Source of the DNA: Albugo candida
Taxonomy: Eukaryota; Oomycota; Peronosporomycetes; Albuginales; Albuginaceae
Assembly (NCBI GenBank): GCA_905220665.1
Contig: CAJNAR010000145.1
Span: forward strand, 124,001 to 188,000
Direction of reading: 5' to 3'
DNA length: 64,000 nt
The position numbers were made by a program, and so were the translations under genes. Positions 55,980 through 64,000 of the stretch are shown in pieces (the stretch's first letter is position 1; every line of letters begins with the position of its first letter). The notes beneath the pieces were generated by a model that did no database searches, had not been told where the DNA came from, and was given only the letters and a program-made list of their open reading frames with translations.

Positions 55980-56330
55980 ACAGGCAGCTTCTATATCTAC
56001 TCATTCTCATTCAATTGTATCGTGACTGCACTGGGTACATCGGTGCAACATCACAAGCTTCAACTTGTGGTTTAGCGTCTAGAAGGCGTGCTTATAGATT
56101 GTCAAGCTTAATCAAACTCGCTCTCGGAATCTATATGACGTCAGCATGACCAATGGAAAGGTCACGAGCTTTCTTGTTTTTTATCAAGAAATCTCATGGA
56201 TTTCAGGTCAGCAGGGGTGGTGGTCGTATTTGACGGTAGTGGAACCAGTTCTAAGAGAGACTTTCACCCCGGTGGTGGCCAAGGAAGCGGTCGTCATTGC
56301 CATAAGCACGTTGCTTGCAAAGATAACAAA
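55980..56330 (+). pseudogene. EXO1/XPG-family nuclease N-terminal relic
   Basis: Exonuclease 1 acts in mismatch repair and end resection. The plus strand reads LLYLLILIQL and CGLASRRRAYR, then LALGIYMTS (55,985-56,140), matching the XPG N-domain path GLLPxLKxI...VDxYxWLHRGAYxC...LALGxPTT. After a frame change come FIKKSHGFQ and AGVVVVFDGSGTSSKRD (56,180-56,260), matching the hallmark VVFDGxxLPSKxxT. Stops and two frame shifts intervene. The downstream I-domain (APYEADAQ) was not found. Confidence 0.5.
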
Positions 56331-57019
56331 GTTTAGAGATGTATCAGTGCTGCAATAAAGTAGAGTTCCTGAATTTGATCAGTGGTAAAAGAGAGGAGCG
56401 TCTATGAAAACGAAAGCAAAACCTACGTGAACTACAACATACAAGAATCAATGCGAGAAAGGTGAAGAAACGAGCATCACATAGCAAAGACCGGCACAAC
56501 GGTGCTCCGCTTCAAGACTGCGATTGTTTCGATGCATGCGTGAGGGGAAGAGTTACCCGTAACTTTGTCAATGAATATCTCAACGCTCGTATCCTGACTC
56601 TGAACTAAACAAGTGCTGCTTCCTAAATCCGGAAGAAATCCAAAGTCATCGTCATCTCATATGTCTGGATGCAAGAGCTACTTTGCAAGGCCAGCAATTG
56701 CCGAATGGGAAGAGAATCTTTTAACAGCGGATATGAACGTGTGGTTCCATGAGCGCAGTGCGGGATCAATGATTTTCCATAAATACAACAAGCTATGGAA
56801 ACGATTGATGCCCGAAGCATCTCACTAGCACATCAGACTGTCAGTGGGGAGTCTTGATGTTGCATCGAAGCAAGACGCTTTATCACCAATTCGCGAAACA
56901 GAGATATCACGTCATATTTGGGTGGTAAGGCGAGGTGAATGGTTTCGAGCTTGAAGATACCAATCAGTTTGTAAATAAACTTCTCATTACAAAAAAGAAC
57001 AAAACGGTATCTTTCAGTG
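56331..57019. other. Intergenic, no supported gene
   Basis: It contains a 71-residue plus frame (56,613-56,828) with no recognisable domain. It follows the EXO1-like relic and could be its decayed continuation. It also serves as the 3' flank of NDC80. Confidence 0.35.
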
Positions 57020-59336
57020 TCACTTTAGCTGCCAAAAGTCCTTGATTTCTGTGGTGTATGTCTGAATACCACGCTCAATATCTTCCTTGTGGCTATTGCT
57101 CGCGATCAAAGCATTGGTGAAGCCATGACGACTCCTCTCCACCAAGTTATCATACGATTCACACATGGCGCTAGAACTGTATCAAAGTGATATGAAGCAA
57201 GTTGAGGCAAAAGAGATGAGCAATCGTACCGATTTTGAGCTTCTTCCAATAGCTGCCGAGACTGCAACTCTTCTGCGGAGAGGTCTGCTTCGTTCAGGAT
57301 GCTAGCAATTCGCAGCTCGACGTCTTCTGTAGTCGCTGTATGCTGTTTGGAGATCGCTTCACATGTTTCTTTCTCTCGGCGTAACGTATCGTCAACTTTG
57401 CGTATCTTCATTTCCATGCCTTGTACTCCTTGTAATTCAACACTTGCAACTTCGCCACTTTTTTGTGCTTCTTGTTCGAGTTGAGAAGCTTCATCGAGAG
57501 CGACGTTCAGCCTCTCGATACGATTCTTTCTAAAGTTACTTAGCGCCGGTCGAATATGCTTCCGTAAATGATTGCTCAAGTAAACAGCTGCGTCCACTTT
57601 ACCAACATGCATATCCAACTCGAGCTCGTAATTGATTCCGTGTGCATTCTTAGCCATTGATGGCAGTAGCTTGAGCTGCATCGCAAGCTGGCCATACCGC
57701 TTTACTTGTGCTTCAAGCTAAAAGAGAAGGCATCGTATGTAAGGTCACTGTGATGATGCAAGTCGATAGTATCATGTACTTGATCCATTTCCTCCACAAG
57801 ATCTGTTTCCAGTCGCCAGTTTTCGGACTGCAAGTCTCGTTGCCGCTGCTCAGTTTGCTGCACGAGCTCTTGTAAACGGAGCCGTTCTTGTACCATTCGT
57901 TGTACATCATCTGCAGAGATCTTTTGATTGCCGATTTTGACCCGGAGCGATTGTATTGCATTTTGCAGTGCTGCCAGCTCGTTCTCTAGAGAGCATTTAG
58001 TCGATACAAATTGTCACATTGTATCACGTTCTTACTCTTTGAATTGAGTTCGACTTCTCCGTCATGATTTTTTCGGATAGCACTCGATTTGTAATTATCC
58101 AGCTGCGCAACTAGTTTCTTGAATTTCTCCAAGTCGCTCGTGTAGTCTGCCTTCCTCACATTCAGGCTTGGAAGCGACGACTGCCAAATCAGAAGTTATA
58201 TCACAGTGAATAGTACGAGGCAACTGTTATATAATCAGAACCTTGGCCGTTTTGGCTTGCTCTATGCTGTGTAGCAATTCGTCTTTACCGTTAGTGAGTT
58301 GTGCGTACTCATCTCGGATGATCTGATTCTTTGAATCTTTAAAGCAGAACAATTCATCGATCAGATCAGAAGCAGATCAAGTCGATACAATTTCGTACCG
58401 ATCTGATTTGCTAGTTCTTGCTCCAGCATTCGATATTTCTCGTCTTCCCCCGATAAAAATGCACGATACGCTTGATTCAGATACTCCAGAAAAGCTCTGT
58501 CTCCATTCTCTGCCTCCATTTCCTCGATGCGATTCGCATCTTCCACGGTCTCATCGTACTAAACATATGTGGTCAATGAAGAAATCACTCACATTGAATG
58601 CATCATTTACGTTGAGCAGCTCGATAATCCATGTGATAGACGCTAAAAGCGGGGGCCATGAATGTGGTGCGACTGTGACCATCGACGTTTTTGTCATCGG
58701 AAATGGGTATCGCAAAATCTTGAAAAACAATGCGATTTCCTCTTCTAGTTTTCCTTCAAAAGCGTAGTTGAGATCGATTTGGCGAAATAGAAACTGTAAG
58801 ATATTGCAAGCTTCTTTTTTGGTCGGGCCCTTTAGTAATTTGGAGGATAATATCGCATCGTATTGTTTTGCACTCAAGAATTCCAATAAGCGATGAATGC
58901 TTGCGTTCACAAATCCTTTATCTGTGACAGGTCGAGGGTCTTGTCGTACACCATTACGCGTGGAGATGGAAGAAGCTCGATTTCCAGCGCTGAATGTGCT
59001 GCTGCGTCTGCCTCCTGCCGCTCCGGAAGATAAACGAGAAGACGAGGAAACAGAGCTACGAATATTCTTTGTCGATACACTGCTTCTACCGGCACGATTT
59101 CCAGGAATCGATGTGCTCGTGGTGGTAGATACGCGGCGCGACGGATTCGCTGTAGATGGCCCCACAGACTGACGCGCTTGTGACGATTTATAAATGTGAT
59201 ACTCGTCGTATGAGGCACGTGAAGAAGCGGTAGGGACTACACTTGATCGAGCATTTAGTTGAGAGGAGCTGATAGGACCCAAAGTGGTACGACGCATTCT
59301 TTCCCAGTGCGTCAAGGCAGAAAAAAAGGTGGCCAA
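57020..59336 (-). CDS. NDC80: Kinetochore protein NDC80/HEC1, seven exons
   Basis: NDC80 couples kinetochores to spindle microtubules through its N-terminal calponin-homology domain. Exons on the minus strand: 59,336-58,593; 58,558-58,399; 58,336-58,242; 58,180-58,036; 57,985-57,780; 57,717-57,230; 57,170-57,020 (TGA). Introns are 34, 62, 61, 50, 62 and 59 bp, all GT-AG and in phase. The result is 662 aa, or 649 if the second ATG (59,297, MRRTTLGPISS) is used; the second start looks more like the family. A Ser/Arg-rich basic tail (to about residue 120) is followed by DPRPVTDKGFVNASIHRLLE and NYAFEGKLEEEI. PHSWPPLLASITWIIELL is the family hallmark. Long coiled coil from about residue 280 to the end, which reads FWQLK. 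Likely functional and single copy here. Confidence 0.9.
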
Positions 59337-59695
59337 ATTGGCGCGTAATTTTGAATTATCTTATATTCGTAATATTATCCAGTCGAATGGACAGTTTATA
59401 GTATAATTAATATCGTATGCTTTGCTGCGAATTCTTTTACTGCAAGGAAATGTTGATGACGACCCGTTTGAGTTGAGCCGCTCCAAATGGAGCGTGTTTT
59501 TCATCGGGCGAGGGTGCTTGTGCGTTGATTTGTACGTGTGATCTGAAGAATTATACTGATTTGACCCGTCATTATGCGTGTACATAGTATGCACCTCAGC
59601 CTTCTTCGAGATACTGGCATGGCGTGTGCGCTAGCTCGTTCGTCTTTCAGAAATACATGGTCCCGTCTTGGCAACCGAGGAGGACTGGTGTTACA
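59337..59695. other. Upstream region of NDC80
   Basis: The presumed promoter of the minus-strand NDC80 gene. A short minus frame at 59,594-59,361 has no recognisable domain. No TATA or initiator that I could defend. Confidence 0.35.
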
Positions 59696-60242
59696 TTACG
59701 CTCTTCGATCGATGTTAAGAATATGAAAGAGTAGAGATCTGACTACATTCCAATAACATCGAGCAGAGAAACAAATACTGAACAATCGTACATCCATAAG
59801 AAAATGCCTGGCTGACGAGGGATTATCGTGAGGCCAGGTAGTGATTTTATGATCTTTACAGTCATCCTGCTCGACAAAGTCGCTAGTGAGTAGCGTGTGA
59901 GGCTCGACAGGCTGGATGGAGTTTCTTGGAAAAAGGAAGTCCATCGCTGTGATTCCTGAACGTTTTATAACGCAACGACAAGAGACGCAGGCATGATCAT
60001 CTATATAACGTACAGCTGAGTGCGTAATACGGATACAGCGTACAACCGCACTATGAGACACTCGCAAGACAGTCAATAGACACGAATGGAGATTGATAGT
60101 CACTTCTGATGTTCCCAATTTTAAAGAATGAGCACATCGCGCCTCGTCTTACAGGATTTGCTACAGGATCCACATCGGCCATTCCCTTAGAAGTCAGATA
60201 CGATAACACATTGCTCCTGCGCTCCTCGTTGTTTTTAGCCAA
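59696..60242 (-). other. Unassigned minus-strand coding-like tract
   Basis: Overlapping frames at 60,242-60,051 (MAKNNEERRSNVLSYLTSKG...CSFFKIGN) and 60,118-59,696 (140 aa, including CVSCRCVIKRSGITAMDFLF) could be joined by a short intron near 60,080. Composition is protein-like, but no domain is recognised. Confidence 0.3.
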
Positions 60243-60318
60243 AAAAACAAAACTACCTATTTGTTGGAGTGCTATGAGACTCAGCTGTGTGATGTGATCA
60301 ATTCTTCACAACCAATGA

Positions 60319-60828
60319 TCAGATAAGTCTTTTCAGACTAGTGATGTTCCATCGCCAATATGGGTGCCATTTTTGACGTACTTCAAAGTCGCAATCATAA
60401 AATTTTAGCAAAATGGTCGAGTAAAGAACCAAACGACCAGGATCAAGAGTGCTCCCATTGATATTGACAACTAAAGCTTCTACAAGGTCCAGTAATTTCG
60501 GTTCATAGTCTAAGAGGATCCAGGGTAAGCCCCGATCTGTGTGAAACATATGTACGTTTTGCCTGCGGAGTGGACAATCACTTGGAAGATGCATTGATGT
60601 GTGGATACATGACAAGCGACTTCGTGAGCGGAATGTCGAAGCAGAAGGCGGCGTGGAGAATTTGTTGATCGATGGGATCTGGTGGAAAGCCAATTGACGC
60701 GCAACAGTCTGGCTGCGGTATTGCAGATACTCCAATGAATTTGAAAGGCTTTTGCGTCCCAAATTGACTGAAGGTCGATCAATCCAAAAGGGTAGGCCTC
60801 TTTGTGAAATCGGAATTTGATAGTGCAT
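60319..60828 (-). CDS. Hypothetical protein (169 aa)
   Basis: ATG at 60,828, stop at 60,319, uninterrupted. It starts MHYQIPISQRGLPFWI and ends with an aromatic, basic tail (EVRQKWHPYWRWNITSLKRL). The middle is Ser/Arg-rich; PWILLDYEPKLLDLVEALV looks like an amphipathic helix. No domain is recognised. An overlapping minus frame (60,989-60,510) is less protein-like and taken as a shadow. Confidence 0.35.
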   Translation of the reverse strand: MHYQIPISQRGLPFWIDRPSVNLGRKSLSNSLEYLQYRSQTVARQLAFHQIPSINKFSTPPSASTFRSRSRLSCIHTSMHLPSDCPLRRQNVHMFHTDRGLPWILLDYEPKLLDLVEALVVNINGSTLDPGRLVLYSTILLKFYDCDFEVRQKWHPYWRWNITSLKRLI

Positions 60829-61063
60829 TCTACGTCAAATTGATTGCCGTAGCTACGAATTGTGTGCATAGTATCCAGCCTTATAGTCGCTAAAAGTGAA
60901 CACCTGGTATATAAAAAAATATACGAGAAAGCCATTATGGCCATAAAGGATCGCTTATTTGATAGCGTCTGCTTCCGTGATGGCGGCAACTTTCAGTATC
61001 GTTGGGCCTGAAAAAAATCGACATTGACATGCGCACACAACCATGAGGTATCATCGATGCGCG

Positions 61064-61309
61064 TCATTTTAGCGGCATGGTCGCCAGACTTTGTTTCAGA
61101 AAGCTATTTCGAGATCCTAACACGTTAGCCGAGTCTATTTGAATCGCGGCTACGTCCAGAGGTCTTGGTGATAGAGCGAAAACATCATCTCCAATTTCTC
61201 GCAAACGTATGCTTCCAGAACGCAAACAACGTTGTATCGGACCTTCAAAGCTGTGAAAGCAACAAACTTGCAAAGTTCCCTTTGGTTGATTCTCAGTGTA
61301 TTGGCGCAT
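61064..61309 (-). other. Unassigned minus-strand ORF (81 aa)
   Basis: Reads SGSIRLREIGDDVFALSPRP and continues evenly to the stop. It has no recognised domain. It may be an exon of the gene at 60,319 or independent. Confidence 0.25.
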
Positions 61310-61586
61310 ATCGTCTGACGCGATGTGCTGTTAAGTCCAACGATATGCAGTTAATTGGCAACGCATTGCGATAATCCCCTCGATCACGACATACTTCAGC
61401 AATGTGCTCTAACCGCTTCTGTCCTCAGTGAAAGGTGCGTCCGCTTCATTCGTATTGGCAACATCTTGTCTCCAAGGGCAAAACAACGCAATAGCTTTTG
61501 TGCACCTGACAAGCCATTTTTACCCCAATTTGTGCGTAGAAAATTAATGCCACAGTTTGATCAGTTTTCATTTTTAAATCAAATTC

Positions 61587-61720
61587 TTTAAAAAAAATTA
61601 TTTTTTTTTTCAGTATTATTTTTTTTATCTAGAAAAAAAAAATTTTATTTAATAATAAAAATCAAAATCAAAAATTTGTTTTTGAAAATATTCCATTTTT
61701 TTTTTTACTTTATTTCATTT
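61587..61720. repeat. Poly-A/poly-T low-complexity tract
   Basis: Almost only A and T, with runs up to ten and little G or C. It separates the 60-61.6 kb and 62-63.3 kb coding-like clusters. Confidence 0.8.
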
Positions 61721-62036
61721 TAGTCTGTAGAGCCAAATGAGCAAGACAAGTGTTTAATTAGATACCAAACACGACTGTCAAGCCCTTCAAATCATCAGCT
61801 CGAGATTCATTCCATCGACTGATGGAATTCCTTTAGCCTGATAGAAATCTTTTGCAATAGTTTTCCCATTGCATTCATAATTCCGTCCATCGCTTCATTA
61901 CGCTATTTGTGAGGATTGATACGTATCCAGGAATCCGAAGCATTCAATCACATTCGTGTCGAATCGATACAGTGCTTCATGTCGGAGAGTTATGCATCGA
62001 AGCTAGAAAAATGAACTGTCGCTTCTTGGTGCAAAT

Positions 62037-63264
62037 TTGATTTCTAATCCGAAGAAAAGCTTGGCCAAATCCATTTATCTTGCGCAATTTTCTCTTGAGA
62101 CCGGAAATTGGTGGACGATGGTCGACTGGAGTCCGCTTTCGATACAAAACAGCTTGTTGAGTGAGCTTGACGGATCAAAGCAGGACATATTTCGTGGAAA
62201 GGGATCGTGTGTAATGCACGGTTGCGTCCATAAGCTTTCCATTCGTTTTCGCACCGCTTCATTTCCATTCAAAGCGAATATTAAAATGAGATTCAAACTT
62301 CCCAATACATCGGACCACAAGGTCAATACATTCGATAGATTGTAAGGCCTCGCCCATGTATTCCAGAAGCCGTGATCAATAGTATTATCTCGGCATCCGC
62401 TGCGTCTAACTTGCTCTAACACTGACAAGTACCTTTTGAAAGACTTACGGGTGGGACCACCAGTATAGATGCAAGAATCTCAGTGCGCAGCTTTTTGTAA
62501 CTCAAATTCGATGAGCCAACCGAAAAAAGCCAAATTTGAAGTCGTATGAAACTGTAACATAAGTAATCGGCTCAGGCAAATGGCTTTTAGAAGTTTGACA
62601 ATTCTGACAGAAAAGCAGATGAGCGATGAATTTGTGTCGCTGTTGCAATTTGTTATTGTTGGAGATGTCGATCGCAACCAACGCGAACTGAATCAAGATG
62701 CTTTGCAAATTGTCTCTACCCGACTTCTTCATGCGCGACCAGTGAAACCGTCGGAACCAGTGCTGCTTTATCTCAAGCAAATCCAATTCCATTCGACATT
62801 CTACGTTTTCTTTCTTTGCCATAACGCGAGAAGCGTTTCACCATTGCAGCCGTTAGTACGGCCTGGGTTAGCCTCGCTGGATTTTGCCCCCCAAAATTGT
62901 GAGTGGAGCAGATATTTACTCGAGAAATATCGCCATAACTACGGATGAATTACTCAATAAAAACTTGAACCAGAGTATGCGTGCTCTTCGCTTACTTTGT
63001 AGCTGTCCTAGTATCCACCTCTTGGGTGAGTCTGATCTTGAAATTTTTTCACATCTTTGTAAACTCTTCATCACAGCACCGCAACGGGTTACCCTAAAAA
63101 GTAATTTGCGATACGCCGTCCTTCGCACTCCAAAGCCCTTCTTTGCTCTCGCTACTCCATACAATGCTTCCACTGAATGGATCACTTTTCTCTCAAATGT
63201 ACAACCACTGTACACGACACCGACTCGTCCTCTTCATTTACCACACATATCTTCATCCCAATGA
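62037..63264. other. Coding-like cluster, strand uncertain
   Basis: Plus frames at 62,037-62,345, 62,580-62,948 and 62,884-63,264 read evenly (for example SMRALRLLCSCPSIHLLGES near 62,976). On the minus strand 62,428-62,075 contains LTLWSDVLGSLNLILIFALN. That resembles the first membrane segment of IP3/ryanodine-receptor channels (MTLWxSISFNLAVxxN). I cannot settle the strand or a full gene model; the stretches may belong to different decayed genes. Confidence 0.25.
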
Positions 63265-64000
63265 CTAAAAGTCCACCAGTCGGCGAAACCAACCAATATT
63301 GATGGGACAATTACTCATTTCTCACCTTTTCTATCTCCAAAGGGACTTCCGTCCCTTCAATGGAAAACGGTCCCTTTGGAACCGCTCTCACTAATACCAG
63401 TGACGACATCATTCGACAGTCCTATTTCGCATGCACTATTTCGTTATAAGTAAGACTGCAAGGTCCTGTGTAATATGTATCTGGCATCAACGAGATCGGA
63501 GGAAGTGATGTGCCCATCTGACGTTATGGAGTGATCTGGTGTATATGATGCTGAACGGAAGAGGGAGGGGATGTATGCTTTTCTTGAAACATTTCATATC
63601 AAACTGAGATGAGCGAATTCTGAAGGAATAGATCTCAGAAGCCAAAGGTGTTTCAGGCTGAGAAAAATGAGTGATACTTAAGAAATGATGGCCACAAATT
63701 CATAGAATCAGTCCAGTAGATTGATACCGCATTGGCTATTTTACAATACAATTGTGTGTGTTTTGATGACAGACAGCTTAAATTTCAAGTACGAACCGAT
63801 CATAGGGTAGACAGCCGGCAATTGTTTATAATTGCTTGTTCGAAAGAATGGTATGCGATATCAGGCCAGATTATTGTCATCCTTAGAGACAAACAGCTAA
63901 ATCGCGTCCCTTAGGCTTTAGGATATGCAAAGTATTTAATAAAAGACATCGCAGCTTTCAGAAGTAGTTTGGAAATCAGTTGTGTTTTCGCTTTTGCTAC
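63265..64000. other. Intergenic, nothing recognised
   Basis: Only a 60-residue plus frame near 63,732 with no recognisable domain. No repeats shared with the rest of the window were noticed. Confidence 0.4.

Noticed and set aside
1..64000. CRISPR arrays, bacterial operons, origins or viral genomes
   Set aside because: No regularly spaced repeats or Shine-Dalgarno-led gene runs. Introns, U6, SINEs and LINEs mark this as eukaryotic nuclear DNA.

Overview
The window looks like repeat-rich nuclear DNA from an oomycete, most likely an Albugo-type white-rust pathogen. The evidence is a kinetochore gene (NDC80) split by six very short introns (34-62 bp), oomycete-style Copia, MULE and non-LTR elements, and secreted plant-pathogen-like proteins. 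The genus is an inference. Three undetermined bases (10,888; 11,417; 25,062) all lie in repeats, which suggests collapsed copies.

Layout. 1-3,300: minus-strand Copia remnant with gag, zinc knuckle, integrase and the start of RT, cut by the window edge. 3,985-4,790: decayed Aurora kinase copy. 4,790-6,790 and 15,640-17,597: two diverged copies of one block. Each carries a broken minus-strand gene for a secreted protein with a LysM-like module, and copy 2 also has a bulb-lectin-like module. 8,040-14,700: a tRNA-derived SINE followed by a very degraded LINE. 17,598-19,837: a segment bounded by 67-bp terminal inverted repeats that carries minus-strand pieces of a GCN2-like gene, RWD joined to the HisRS-like region with the kinase missing. 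19,838-22,480: MULE transposase and Copia pol relics.

22,585-47,335: a retroelement complex. LINE copy 1 (22,799-29,549) and copy 2 (40,090-47,100) each carry a long ORF1 and an ORF2 with APE-type endonuclease, reverse transcriptase and a C-terminal zinc finger. A third LINE fragment is split by a Copia element that has both LTRs and a shared flanking 7-mer. Between them, at 35,700-39,600, lie a BART-like gene 3' end, two small candidate secreted ORFs and a second SINE. A U6 snRNA copy fused to a tRNA-Leu(CAA) fragment ends in CCA at 39,884-40,052. The LINE 5' ends abut tRNA-like pieces of SINEs.

47,336-64,000: gene-poor. It holds one intact secreted orphan gene (48,552-49,202), an EXO1-like nuclease relic near 56 kb, the complete seven-exon NDC80 gene (59,336-57,020, minus) and several unassigned ORFs. 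NDC80 and the secreted orphan are the only genes I regard as probably functional. Most of the rest is transposon or pseudogene sequence. LINE-encoded enzymes are the likely source of the SINE, U6 and tRNA retrocopies, but that is inference.
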